A stretch of 64,000 nucleotides of DNA from Peribacillus muralis. GTDB taxonomy: Bacteria; Bacillota; Bacilli; Bacillales; DSM-1321. A program made the translations under genes and the position numbers. The notes below the pieces were generated by a model. That model ran no database searches. It had not been told where the DNA came from and worked only from the letters and a program-made list of their open reading frames with translations. The stretch is from positions 2,594,001 to 2,658,000 of the forward strand of contig NZ_CP017080.1 of NCBI RefSeq assembly GCF_001645685.2, written 5' to 3'. Positions within the stretch are counted from its first letter, which is position 1; each line of letters begins with the position of its first letter. Below are positions 25,798-34,470 of this stretch, one piece after another.

Positions 25798-26070
25798 TTA
25801 ACCATGCTTTGCATTATTATAATAATGAACTCCATACATCGCGCCTTCATCCACCATTTTATTATCTTCATGATCATATGGATCTGGATGACCTGCCTTT
25901 TCGATCATTGGATCCAATTCTGAACACTTCCTATTTAAAAAGCTCATTGTCTTATCTTTTGTACTGTTCCAAATATCTTTTACTTTACCTCTGTTCGCTT
26001 TAGTTGATAAAAATGAGACTCCGGCAACTCCGACTCCAAGTAACATAACGTTTTTTGCTAATGCCATCAT
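25798..26070 (-). CDS. Small membrane-anchored protein, sigma-B-type promoter
   Basis: 90 aa. Hydrophobic residues 2-22 (AKNVMLLGVGVAGVSFLS) make a single N-terminal membrane anchor. A basic stretch and an acidic, His-rich C-terminus follow. It resembles YtxH-like small stress proteins in layout, but no family is certain. AAGGAGG precedes the paired ATG codons. A good sigma-B-like promoter (26104-26128) sits about 34 nt upstream, suggesting general stress control. Confidence 0.7.
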   Translation of the reverse strand: MMALAKNVMLLGVGVAGVSFLSTKANRGKVKDIWNSTKDKTMSFLNRKCSELDPMIEKAGHPDPYDHEDNKMVDEGAMYGVHYYNNAKHG

Positions 26071-26103
26071 TACCTTCCTCCTTCAATTTGGATTTATATA
26101 TGT

Positions 26104-26128
26104 ATACCCGATGTCGGGTCATGTAAAC
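26104..26128 (-). promoter_or_regulatory. Sigma-B-like promoter
   Basis: Minus strand: GTTTAC, 13-nt spacer, GGGTAT, against the sigma-B consensus GTTTAA-N12-15-GGGWAW. Confidence 0.65.
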
Positions 26129-26130
26129 CT

Positions 26131-27210
26131 TTATTTATATGGAGGTTTTTGATAAAAGAAATTAGGCTTCAGTATTTCATTTTTATACGGCTTGTGAAAA
26201 ACGTGTGTGGTTGCTGGTGAGACAGGGGGAATTAACCATGTCCAATCCCCGGTTATACCCCGGTCATTTAAAGCCTCTTTTTCTTCAAATTTCTTGAATT
26301 GCTTTGCGGCAGTATGATGATCGACAATGCTGACCCCACTTTTCTTGAACGAATACAGGACAGCTTCATTTAATTCAATCAAGGCACGATCCTTCCATAA
26401 ATTAGATTCACGTTTGATATCCAGGCCCATCCTCTCCCCAATTATCGGGAGCATATTGTACCGCTCTTCATCCGCTAGGTTTCTGGCACCGATTTCCGTC
26501 CCCATATACCACCCATTAAATGGGGCAGCTGAATAGGTAATGCCGCCAATTTCCAATTTCATACCTGATATGATCGGAACAGCATACCATTTGATTTGAA
26601 GCTCCTCGAACCAATTGTACTGCGGGTGCATGATTGGAACTTCCTTCACGAGTCGATCCGGAATATCATAGAGCTTCGGTTGCTTGCCGTCCAATTGAAC
26701 CACAAGAGGCAATATGTCAAAACGACCAATGTTACCTTCCCAGCCCAATGCCAGACATTGCTTCGTAAATTCAATTGAGCTTGGATCACCGATGACACCA
26801 TATTCCGTCTCATATCCCGCATAGCGAATGAGCTGATGATTCCAAATATCGATTTTTTCATTCTGTTCCTTCTGCTTGAAAATGGTAATCACTGGCCTGA
26901 TGTTTCCGTTATTCGTGGCGTACTCGATATGTTCAAAAAGAGACGAAATAATTTCATCCTCACTTTGGACCATCCTTTTATCTATTACCCGCAGTGATTC
27001 CCAAAAAAAGCGGCCGATGCAGCGATTACTATTGCGCCATGCTAACTTAGCGCCGTATACTAATTCCTCATATGTATGCTCATATTTGTTTGTTTCCTTG
27101 ATTTCTCTTTTAATTTGTTCTATTCTGTCATTTATTTCATCTTCGTTTTTTAACAATTCCGTATAGCTTGTCCTGATAAAGGAAATGGCCTCTTGCAGTA
27201 AATCACTCAT
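26131..27210 (-). CDS. nos: Nitric oxide synthase oxygenase
   Basis: 359 aa from the ATG at 27210, giving the family length (about 360); upstream codons in the same frame lack a ribosome site. It oxidises arginine to NO and citrulline on a haem. The proximal haem ligand is Cys64 in [27 protein letters not shown] and the [11 protein letters not shown] loop (arginine and pterin site) are diagnostic. No reductase domain is attached, as in all bacterial NOS of this type, so electrons must come from other flavoproteins. Divergent from a YodB-like regulator. Confidence 0.95.
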   Translation of the reverse strand: MSDLLQEAISFIRTSYTELLKNEDEINDRIEQIKREIKETNKYEHTYEELVYGAKLAWRNSNRCIGRFFWESLRVIDKRMVQSEDEIISSLFEHIEYATNNGNIRPVITIFKQKEQNEKIDIWNHQLIRYAGYETEYGVIGDPSSIEFTKQCLALGWEGNIGRFDILPLVVQLDGKQPKLYDIPDRLVKEVPIMHPQYNWFEELQIKWYAVPIISGMKLEIGGITYSAAPFNGWYMGTEIGARNLADEERYNMLPIIGERMGLDIKRESNLWKDRALIELNEAVLYSFKKSGVSIVDHHTAAKQFKKFEEKEALNDRGITGDWTWLIPPVSPATTHVFHKPYKNEILKPNFFYQKPPYK

Positions 27211-27408
27211 CTTTCCCACGGATCCTTCCATTTGCAAAACTTTACTTTCACTACTAAAGTAACATATTTCTCGAAGAATCTCTAAAAGAAACCTTGAAAA
27301 GGGCATTTCTTTTCGTGTTGAAATTAATTCCTAATCATGATACTTAAAGTAAGCTAATATATTATTTACACTATAACATCTCTAGTAACTAAATAATAAT
27401 CGGTAAAG

Positions 27409-27438
27409 TTGTTACAGAAGACGTAAATGCATTATAAT
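27409..27438 (+). promoter_or_regulatory. Promoter of the HxlR/YodB-like gene
   Basis: TTGTTA (27409-27414) and TATAAT (27433-27438) with an 18-nt spacer, 22 nt before the start codon. Confidence 0.6.
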
Positions 27439-27459
27439 ATAGTAATATGGGGTGATATG

Positions 27460-27783
27460 ATGAATAATACGACACTTTGTCCGCGTTTTGAAAAAGGGAT
27501 GCAAATTTTGAGTAAACGCTGGACTGGATTGATTGTCAATCAATTGCTAAATGGCCCTCAACGGTTTTGTAATATTGAATCCGCCTTCCCGATTAGCGGC
27601 AGGATTCTATCTGAACGTTTAAAGGACTTGGAATTGGAAGGTATAGTGAAGAGGGATGTTTACCCAGAAACGCCAGTAAGAATCGAATATTCCTTAACTG
27701 AAAAGGGCATGGCGCTTGCACCGGTAATGAGTGAAATTCAAAACTGGGCTCAAAATTGGCTTGAACCAACTCAGGATCAATGA
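27460..27783 (+). CDS. HxlR-family redox regulator, YodB/CatR-like
   Basis: 107 aa from the second of two adjacent ATGs (27460), 7 nt from GGGG. Winged-helix DUF24 protein: CPRFEKGMQILSKRWTGLIV, RFCNIESAFP, ISGRILSERLKDLE and the wing PVRIEYSLTEKG. The Cys at position 7 aligns with the redox-sensing Cys6 of B. subtilis YodB, which controls quinone and diamide stress genes. The C-terminal Cys of YodB is missing, but an extra Cys lies at RFC. It probably represses quinone/thiol stress genes; possible targets are its own and neighbouring genes. Confidence 0.82.
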   Translation: MNNTTLCPRFEKGMQILSKRWTGLIVNQLLNGPQRFCNIESAFPISGRILSERLKDLELEGIVKRDVYPETPVRIEYSLTEKGMALAPVMSEIQNWAQNWLEPTQDQ

Positions 27784-27806
27784 CATAGCCATACGGTAAT
27801 AAAGAA

Positions 27807-27839
27807 GGAAGGTCGCTGCATGGCAGACTTTCCTTTTTT
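27807..27839 (+). terminator. Terminator of HxlR/YodB-like gene
   Basis: 8-bp stem GGAAGGTC / GACTTTCC (one G-U) followed by T6. It separates this gene from the downstream reductase. Confidence 0.75.
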
Positions 27840-27936
27840 ATTACCTTCATTTGTTCACCCGTCCAAGAATAGTGGTATATTTTTCACAGATAGAACCACA
27901 CTAGATTTATTCAAAAATTGTATGGGCGGTGAATTC

Positions 27937-28854
27937 ATGAAGCAAGCAAATTGTATAATAATTGGCGGAGGCATCGCCGGCATTCAAGCAGCTATCCAGC
28001 TCGGTAGATATAAACATGATATTATCGTGATTGATTCAGCTCAAGGCCGCTCTTCCATCGCTAAGGCTTACCATAATATTCTTGGATGGCCAGATGGGGT
28101 GAGCGGCAGTCAATTAAGGAACCTGGGCAGGCAGCAAGCAGAGAAATCCGGCGTGAAATTCTTGGATGATAAGGTCACAACTCTTGAAAAGATAGAGGAC
28201 AAGTTCATTGTTTCAACCAAGAAAGACAGTCAATATCAAGCCGATACGATATTTCTTGCGACGGGCATAACCGATAATATCCCGCCAATAAAAAACCTCT
28301 ACTCCACGCTCGGTACTTCGACTTATATATGCCCAGACTGTGATGGGCATGAGATCACGGATAAGCAAACGGTTGTGATTGGAGGCGGAACTACAGGAGT
28401 GAAAATGTCCTTGTCCCTGTTATATTGGTCAAAAAATATTCTGTACGTAAATCACTTGAAAACAACTATAGATGAAAAGGAAAGGGAAAAGCTGAAGGAA
28501 GGCCAAATTCCCTTAATTGAAGAAAAAGTCGAGGAAGTACTTGTTGATGATGAACACCAGTTGACTGGGATACAATTGGAAAGTGGTAGAATCATTGAAG
28601 CCTCAAAAGCTTTTACAGCATTCAAAGGAAATAAACTCAACAATGAACTTGCGTTGCAATTAGGGGTGCAGGTAAATGAGAATGATCATGTCGTGACCCA
28701 CCCTCGCACTAAAGAAACGAATATTACCGGAGTTTGGGCGGGCGGCGACCTGATTGCCCATTCAGAACAAGTCACCATTTCAATGGGAGATGGCACCCAA
28801 GCAGCGATATGGATTCATAAGAGACTTCTCGGACACCCCCTCCCCTATGATTGA
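27937..28854 (+). CDS. TrxB-like NAD(P)H/FAD-dependent oxidoreductase
   Basis: 305 aa from the ATG at 27937 (GGCGGTGA upstream). FAD motif IIGGGIAGIQAA near the N-terminus, redox motif CPDCDG near residue 133 and NAD(P) motif VIGGGTTGVKMS near 150. GVWAGGDLIAH near the C-terminus is the second FAD contact. The layout is that of low-molecular-weight thioredoxin reductases, but the CPDC disulfide differs from the usual CATC. Partner unknown. It follows the YodB-like gene after a terminator. Confidence 0.85.
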   Translation: MKQANCIIIGGGIAGIQAAIQLGRYKHDIIVIDSAQGRSSIAKAYHNILGWPDGVSGSQLRNLGRQQAEKSGVKFLDDKVTTLEKIEDKFIVSTKKDSQYQADTIFLATGITDNIPPIKNLYSTLGTSTYICPDCDGHEITDKQTVVIGGGTTGVKMSLSLLYWSKNILYVNHLKTTIDEKEREKLKEGQIPLIEEKVEEVLVDDEHQLTGIQLESGRIIEASKAFTAFKGNKLNNELALQLGVQVNENDHVVTHPRTKETNITGVWAGGDLIAHSEQVTISMGDGTQAAIWIHKRLLGHPLPYD

Positions 28855-28870
28855 TCCGAAACCGACAGAA

Positions 28871-28911
28871 AAAAGGAAGGGCGACCTGATCACCAGGACG
28901 CCCTTCCTTTT
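28871..28911. terminator. Terminator between convergent genes
   Basis: 13-bp stem AAAAGGAAGGGCG / CGCCCTTCCTTTT, with an inner CCTG/CAGG pairing in the loop. Confidence 0.8.
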
Positions 28912-28921
28912 CGTACTACAT

Positions 28922-29068
28922 CTACATTCGGTTCCTTCCTTTGAACACTTTTACCAGGATAAGGATGACTGCGATAATAAGCAATATATGTATAAAGCCG
29001 GCAGCCACTTTAAAAACTAAACCAAGCACCCATATTAAAATAATTGCACCGATAATTGTCCAAAACAT
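28922..29068 (-). CDS. Lmo0937-family small membrane protein
   Basis: 48 aa from the ATG at 29068 (AAGGGAG 6-7 nt upstream). Two hydrophobic helices (IIGAIILIWVLGLVF and HILLIIAVILILV) joined by a short turn, basic C-terminus KGRNRM. This is the Lmo0937 family, sigma-B controlled in Listeria. A sigma-B-like promoter lies about 60 nt upstream here, which agrees. Function unknown; location is the cytoplasmic membrane. Confidence 0.8.
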   Translation of the reverse strand: MFWTIIGAIILIWVLGLVFKVAAGFIHILLIIAVILILVKVFKGRNRM

Positions 29069-29129
29069 GATAATCTCCCTTTCTTCCATCCTTCTCATCA
29101 AAGAACCTTCTTGATGGCTTACCTTTAAA

Positions 29130-29154
29130 TTACCCACTTCTTTCATTTACAAAC
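29130..29154 (-). promoter_or_regulatory. Sigma-B-like promoter of Lmo0937-family gene
   Basis: Minus strand GTTTGT, 13-nt spacer, GGGTAA. Confidence 0.6.
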
Positions 29155-29333
29155 CCATTTCGAATGGTGGGTAATCCAAAAATAAATTACATAAAACTGT
29201 AAATGATGTAAAAGATAATAACGAAATGTGGAATCTTCTAAAGGACGATAAACAAATGACACCCGGAAGTAATCCTTGTTTTTGATTGTCGCCCTTACAG
29301 CATGCTAAAACAAACTAAAGGAGTCGTTCATTC

Positions 29334-29654
29334 ATGAAAAAGTTTTTGGCCATCTGTTTCACTGCCTGTGCCCTTTTCCTCGTCAACTTGGATCATCCGG
29401 CTGCACAGGATACCAACGCAAATCCGGAAAGAGTCCAATTCACTGAAGCACAAAAAACAGAGCTTGCAAAGATTCAAAAACGAATACTCGCCGACAAAAA
29501 GGAATTGATCGGGAAATACGTAGAGTATGGTGCTCTTACACAGGAAGAAGCCGATAAAATGTTTTCGCACTTTGAAAAGCATTATAAAATGATGGAGGAA
29601 CATAATTTTCAAGTTCCGCAGCACCGGCCCCATGCAAGGCATATGCATAAATGA
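29334..29654 (+). CDS. Secreted YckD-family (DUF2680) protein
   Basis: 106 aa. Signal peptide (MKKFLAICFTACALFLV, probable cleavage near AAQ-D at 25). The mature part is helical with AQKTELAKIQKRILADKKELIGKYVEYG-type text and TQEEADKM, the pattern of the YckD/DUF2680 family, then a His-rich C-terminus that could bind metal. Secreted, role unknown. AAAGGAG precedes the ATG; terminator at 29691. Confidence 0.8.
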   Translation: MKKFLAICFTACALFLVNLDHPAAQDTNANPERVQFTEAQKTELAKIQKRILADKKELIGKYVEYGALTQEEADKMFSHFEKHYKMMEEHNFQVPQHRPHARHMHK

Positions 29655-29690
29655 TCAATTATTCAGTCTGTGCCATTCCGGCATGATCAT

Positions 29691-29719
29691 CCGTCCTTAC
29701 CCCAAGGACGGATTTTTTT
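29691..29719 (+). terminator. Terminator of YckD-like gene
   Basis: 8-bp stem CCGTCCTT / AAGGACGG followed by ATTTTTTT. Confidence 0.85.
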
Positions 29720-29828
29720 CGTTTCTTTGATTCTTGATAAATAATCCTTACGCGTTTACCATTTACTAAAGGATTTATATTTCACTTTAGCGAAATACAT
29801 ACCTATGAGAATGGAAAGGGTGAAAAGG

Positions 29829-31802
29829 ATGAACCAAAAAGGGATAACAGCAAGAGACTTATTTCACTTGAAATCGGTAACAGATCCAAAGCTTTCACCA
29901 GATGGCAGCATGGCTGTTTACGTTCAAACAGAAATTGATGAAAAAACGGAAAAATACATTTCCAATCTGTATATGTTCAGCTTAATCACAAATGAAACAA
30001 AACAATGGACCTTTGGCGAACATCGCAACACATCACCAGCTTGGTCTCCAGATGGTAAGCATGTCGCATTTATTTCAGACAGATCCGGAAAAAAACAAGT
30101 TCACATCATGGGCAGCATCGGCGGGGAAGCTCGACAGCTAACCCATTTCATGAATGGGGCAACCTCCCCTATCTGGTCTCCGTGTTCCACCAAGCTGTTG
30201 CTTTCAACAGGTTTAAAAAAGGGAGAAACACTTGACACAGCAGAGGAAAATAAATGGTCTAACGAGATTCATCGATATGACAGGATCAAGTATAAATGGG
30301 ATGACAGAGGTTATTTCGATCAATTATATCACCAGCTTGTGGTAGTGGATGTCATGAAGAGCGAATCAGTTGTGTTAACGGAAAATGGTGTTGACCATCA
30401 CCCTAATGCCTGGTCCCCTGACGGTGAGCACATCGCTTTCATATGTGGCGACGCGGAAAAAGGTGACGAAGAGCTTTTCACGGATATTTTCACCATGGAA
30501 GTTGAAACGCGAGCGCTACGTAAAATAACGAATAGCACAGGATTTTATAAAGATCCTAAATGGTCTCCAAATGGCGAATACCTTTCCTACATTGGGCATG
30601 AAAAAGAATTCGCCGGTGCGACACTGTCAAAAATTTGGTTGTATACCTTGTTTGATCAATCGATTCAGTGCTTGACGGATGGGTGGGATGTTGAGATTGG
30701 GGATTCTGCAATCGGCGATTTTCAAATCGGGGCAGTCGACCCAGGTATCTTATGGACAAACGATAGCCAGGGCTTTTACTTTTTGATTAGTGATTATGGC
30801 AGCACTGGTGTATATTATGGTTCAATTGAAGGGGCCATGTATCCATCCATTCTTGATGCCCAGCATATATACGGTCTGACTATAGATCCAGAAAGCCATC
30901 GTGCCGTCGTGGCCATCTCCACTTCCGTCCAGCCTGGTGACCTGTTTGCGTATAATCTTACAAATGGGGAAAAAGAACAAATCAGTTTTGTTAATGAAGA
31001 TTTTTTGAAAGAAAAGCAAGTATCTTCAGCTGAGCCCATTTCGTTTTCAGCTGTTGATGGCCTCACGATTCACGGCTGGATCATGAAACCGGTCGGATTT
31101 GTTGAAAATCGACAATATCCACTCATTTTGGAAATCCATGGCGGTCCGCACATGATGTATGCCAATACCTATGTTCATGAATTCCAGACATTGGCTAATG
31201 AAGGGTATGCCATTTTATTTACAAACCCCCGTGGAAGTAAAGGATATGGCCAGGACTTCGCGAATGCCTGCCGTGGGGATTATGGCGGCGAGGATTATAA
31301 CGACTTGATGGCTGGTGTTGACCATGCCTTGGCTACATATGATTTTATAAGCGAGCAGGATTTGGGCGTTTCCGGCGGAAGTTACGGCGGCTTCATGACA
31401 AATTGGATCGTCGGTCATACGAACCGCTTCAAGGCAGCAGTAACTCAACGGTGCATTAGTAATTGGCTAAGCTTTTATGGTGTCAGCGACATCGGCTATT
31501 ATTTTACAGAGTGGGAAATTGGTGGGGATATCATTCATTCTGCAGAAAAGTTGTGGCAGCACTCCCCTTTAAAGTTTGTAGGAAATGTGGATACACCTTT
31601 GTTATTACTGCATGGTGAACGTGATTACCGCTGCCCGGTAGAACAGAGCGAGCAATTTTTTGTTGCATTGAAACGACAAAACAAAGAAGCGGTACTCGTA
31701 ACCTTCCCAGAAGAAACTCATGAAGTGTCGCGCAGTGGATCACCGAAAATGCGTCTTGGGCATATTGAAGAAATCAAAGGATGGTTCAATAAATATCTAT
31801 AA
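29829..31802 (+). CDS. yuxL: S9-family acylaminoacyl peptidase, YuxL-like
   Basis: 657 aa from the ATG at 29829, exactly the length of B. subtilis YuxL; GTG and ATG codons upstream are in frame but less well placed. The N-terminal half has repeated WSPDG/FISDR motifs of a beta-propeller (SPDGSMAVYV, WSPDGKHVAFISDRSG, WSPDGEHIAFICG). The C-terminal alpha/beta hydrolase holds Ser in GGSYGGF (about 517), Asp in HGERDYRCP (about 598) and His in EETHEVS (about 630). A cytoplasmic oligopeptidase removing N-acylated or dipeptide ends. Confidence 0.9.
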   Translation: MNQKGITARDLFHLKSVTDPKLSPDGSMAVYVQTEIDEKTEKYISNLYMFSLITNETKQWTFGEHRNTSPAWSPDGKHVAFISDRSGKKQVHIMGSIGGEARQLTHFMNGATSPIWSPCSTKLLLSTGLKKGETLDTAEENKWSNEIHRYDRIKYKWDDRGYFDQLYHQLVVVDVMKSESVVLTENGVDHHPNAWSPDGEHIAFICGDAEKGDEELFTDIFTMEVETRALRKITNSTGFYKDPKWSPNGEYLSYIGHEKEFAGATLSKIWLYTLFDQSIQCLTDGWDVEIGDSAIGDFQIGAVDPGILWTNDSQGFYFLISDYGSTGVYYGSIEGAMYPSILDAQHIYGLTIDPESHRAVVAISTSVQPGDLFAYNLTNGEKEQISFVNEDFLKEKQVSSAEPISFSAVDGLTIHGWIMKPVGFVENRQYPLILEIHGGPHMMYANTYVHEFQTLANEGYAILFTNPRGSKGYGQDFANACRGDYGGEDYNDLMAGVDHALATYDFISEQDLGVSGGSYGGFMTNWIVGHTNRFKAAVTQRCISNWLSFYGVSDIGYYFTEWEIGGDIIHSAEKLWQHSPLKFVGNVDTPLLLLHGERDYRCPVEQSEQFFVALKRQNKEAVLVTFPEETHEVSRSGSPKMRLGHIEEIKGWFNKYL

Positions 31803-31809
31803 TAACAAA

Positions 31810-31851
31810 GGTACTGTTCCAAAAGCCGTAAAATGACTTTTGGACAGCACC
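31810..31851 (+). terminator. Long imperfect hairpin after yuxL
   Basis: Arms of 16 and 15 nt (CTTTTGG/CCAAAAG core plus CTGT/ACAG). No T-tract, so it may stabilise the 3' end instead. Confidence 0.5.
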
Positions 31852-31893
31852 TCCTTGTTACACCATGAGTGAATTTGTCCCTTTCAAAGACAA

Positions 31894-32037
31894 TTACTGC
31901 AAACTGTTGATTCGCGCAGACATTTTCCGATTCCCTTTACAAGGGGAATAGAACATTCCGTCTCCGTAAAAAAATTCATCGACATAGAGCTTCTCAAGAA
32001 TGCCACTTGATGTGAATAAATTCTTGTGACTTCTCAT
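31894..32037 (-). CDS. Small ORF with strong ribosome site, unknown
   Basis: 47 aa, ATG at 32037 with GGAGGG 8 nt upstream. The product has Phe/Tyr-rich EKLYVDEFFYGDGMFYSPC followed by a basic C-terminus with KGNRKMSARINSLQ. One Cys, no membrane segment, no known family. It occupies most of the 356-nt gap between yuxL and the PBP gene. The spacing and codon-like composition favour a real small protein. Confidence 0.5.
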   Translation of the reverse strand: MRSHKNLFTSSGILEKLYVDEFFYGDGMFYSPCKGNRKMSARINSLQ

Positions 32038-32158
32038 ATTCGATTCCCTCCAGTTGATATGCTCCTAGCCTCACTCTAGCAAATTAATCATCTCCTAAAC
32101 ATGAAAAACTCTAAACGACACAAAAGCAGGTTCCCTCTCACCCTATCCGATATACTTA

Positions 32159-34228
32159 TCATTCGCGCGATTCTTGAACATCATCTTCAAAAAAGGCTTC
32201 CATAATTCCCTGTCCAATCTTCTGGCTGATTGGATGGGAGTTTGTCCTGGCATTAGGGACTACTACTGAAAAAGCTACTTCAGGATTGTCGTAGGGAGCA
32301 TACCCCACCAGTGTCAGGTTGTTCGTCGGTTTATCTGTATATGTCTTCCTTAATTCAGGATCATAATAAAAGGATTGTGCCGTCCCCGTTTTACCGGCTA
32401 TTTTATAGCTTTTGTATGGATGTTTATTAAAATGGGAGGCAGCGCTTCCGCCTTGTTCGTGGAACACTTTGCGGAACCCCTCTTGCACGCGTTCAATCTT
32501 TTGTTTATCCATGTCAATGCGATTCAGATAAACTGGAGAGGCGCTTTGGAAAACGACAGGATTTTCATCTTCCATTACCTGTTCGCGGATTTCCTTAAGA
32601 AGATGTGGTTGCACCCTATATCCTCCATTAGCAATTGTCGATATGTATTGAGTCAGTTGCATGGGAGTATAAGTATCATATTGGCCGATTGTAAAATCGA
32701 GCAAATGGCCTGGGGACCCGCCTTGGCCGCGATATCCGCTGGATTCATTCGGGAGATCGATTCCTGTCTTGACCCCAAGCCCGAATTGATTGAAATAATA
32801 GCGAAACGTTTCAAACGCATTCGAATCCAGCGGCAGTCTCATGTTTCTATAATAGGTCTTCCCAAGCATACTCATAGCCGTCTTAAACATATAAACGTTG
32901 GAGGATTGCTTCAATGCAATCAGGTCATTGACCATCCCCATCGTTCGAATTGACTTCTTGACTGGGGTGCTCAGCAAGTAGATAGGCTCATCCAGGAAAG
33001 ACTGACCAGGTTGAATGGCGCCGCTCTCATACCCGGAAAGTACTGTCGCCCCCTTTACAGATGACCCCATTTCAAAAGATGAGTTGACAGTTCCAAGGGC
33101 ATAATCGGTCGCTGCCCATTTGCCGTTAACTTCTTTAATCTGTTTCCCAACCATGGCCAGAACTTCTCCTGTAAGGGGATTCATCATGACGACAAAGGCT
33201 TTATTCAGGAATGCCCCCCCTCCATTCCTCTTAGCATTAATCAATTCAGCAGTGAGTATCTCTTCTACCTTCTCCTGTAAACCCATATCAATAGTCAGTA
33301 TTAGGTCCTTACCAGGTTTACCAGCTGAGACCTCATGAGTTCCAATAATGTTTCCTTTTCTATCTGTTTCAATTTCAGTCACGGACTTCGTGCCCCTGAG
33401 GACATCTTCATATTGGTATTCCAATTGGCTTTTTCCTACTCGGTCATTCCTGCTGTACCCTTTAGATATATAACCGTCGAGCCTCTCTTTCGGTATTCCT
33501 TCATCTCGAGACGTCGTGCTTCCTAATACGGACCGAAATAATTCTCCATACCGATAAGTCCGTTCCCAATCAGTCAAAATATCCACTCCAGGAATTTCAG
33601 GCAGTGCCTCACTCACTCGTGCTAATTCTTGATAGATTACATTTTTGTCCTTGATTGGCTGAGGCGTATACGCATAGCCCTTCTTCATTTCTCTTAAAAT
33701 GGCAAGTACCTTCAGTTCGTCATTTCCAATTTCTTTTAAATCGGATTCAACAATCCGGTCCAGCTGCCTCTGATAAATATCATTATTTGTCAGCTGTTGG
33801 TTCTGCAGCTCCTTGTCTGTCAGTTTCTTCAGTGCCTTCTTAGATCGTGTCACGATCCAATAATCCTTCATGTCCCGTTCTGTAATTTTGTCTGTTTTGA
33901 TTGATATATACGCTGACAGTTTCGTAGCAATTTCCAGCAGTTCCTTTTCTGTTTCATTTCCGGTTTTCGTATAAACAATGATGTTTGACGCTTCATTGTC
34001 GACAAGCACTTGGTTGTTCCTGTCGTATATTTTCCCTCTTGGCAGGTGATGTCTCACTTCTCTCACATTCGTGCCATTCACTCTCTTATCGTACATATCC
34101 CCTTGATGAATCTGCACAAAAGCTAGTCTGAATATCAGAACGGCAAACAATACAAACACAAGGGTCGCGATAATAAACATCCTAGTCGACTTCATCCGCT
34201 TTTTATTAGTCTTCTGCCGATTGCCCAA
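32159..34228 (-). CDS. Class B penicillin-binding protein (PbpA/PbpH-like transpeptidase)
   Basis: 689 aa. A single membrane anchor (about 16-36) is followed by the PBP dimerisation domain (RGKIYDRNNQVL) and a transpeptidase with SSVK (near 386), SSN (near 443) and KTG (GKTGTAQS, near 612). It cross-links peptidoglycan at the outer membrane face. Length is near B. subtilis PBP2A/PbpH (about 705-716 aa). Start TTG at 34228 with GAGGG about 9 nt upstream, overlapping the small upstream gene by 23 nt. It lies downstream of a MecA-type PBP and may share its BlaI-type control. Confidence 0.9.
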   Translation of the reverse strand: MGNRQKTNKKRMKSTRMFIIATLVFVLFAVLIFRLAFVQIHQGDMYDKRVNGTNVREVRHHLPRGKIYDRNNQVLVDNEASNIIVYTKTGNETEKELLEIATKLSAYISIKTDKITERDMKDYWIVTRSKKALKKLTDKELQNQQLTNNDIYQRQLDRIVESDLKEIGNDELKVLAILREMKKGYAYTPQPIKDKNVIYQELARVSEALPEIPGVDILTDWERTYRYGELFRSVLGSTTSRDEGIPKERLDGYISKGYSRNDRVGKSQLEYQYEDVLRGTKSVTEIETDRKGNIIGTHEVSAGKPGKDLILTIDMGLQEKVEEILTAELINAKRNGGGAFLNKAFVVMMNPLTGEVLAMVGKQIKEVNGKWAATDYALGTVNSSFEMGSSVKGATVLSGYESGAIQPGQSFLDEPIYLLSTPVKKSIRTMGMVNDLIALKQSSNVYMFKTAMSMLGKTYYRNMRLPLDSNAFETFRYYFNQFGLGVKTGIDLPNESSGYRGQGGSPGHLLDFTIGQYDTYTPMQLTQYISTIANGGYRVQPHLLKEIREQVMEDENPVVFQSASPVYLNRIDMDKQKIERVQEGFRKVFHEQGGSAASHFNKHPYKSYKIAGKTGTAQSFYYDPELRKTYTDKPTNNLTLVGYAPYDNPEVAFSVVVPNARTNSHPISQKIGQGIMEAFFEDDVQESRE

Positions 34229-34388
34229 CGTCCTGTTCCCTCACTTTCACCCTGTTTTTTTCATTTCGCATCGTCAGACTGACACAAGCTATGCCTACGA
34301 TACAAAAGAAACTGAGTGTAAGAGGCTGAGGAAAAATAGTGTAAATCATACTGCTGATAATCATCATCTGAATATGTATGGATCTCAT
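34206..34388 (-). CDS. Small membrane protein between two PBP genes
   Basis: 60 aa from the ATG at 34388 (GGAGGG 5 nt upstream; an in-frame GTG at 34418 has no site). Hydrophobic stretches about 7-23 and 31-46 suggest two short membrane helices; the C-terminus is charged. It overlaps the downstream PBP gene by 23 nt and lies 82 nt after the MecA-type PBP gene, so it is probably cotranscribed with both. No family recognised. A helper or anchoring role for the PBPs is speculation. Confidence 0.55.
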   Translation of the reverse strand: MRSIHIQMMIISSMIYTIFPQPLTLSFFCIVGIACVSLTMRNEKNRVKVREQDVGQSAED

Positions 34389-34470
34389 TCTGTCCCTCCA
34401 TTTACTCACCTTACTCACAACTTCATTTTAATTAGTCCCACCCATCAGCTAAAAATTCAGCTGACTTTCT

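Noticed and set aside
27242..27262. TTACTTT/AAAGTAA inverted repeat upstream of nos, considered as a YodB operator
   Set aside because: The match to known YodB boxes could not be judged by eye; not strong enough to annotate.
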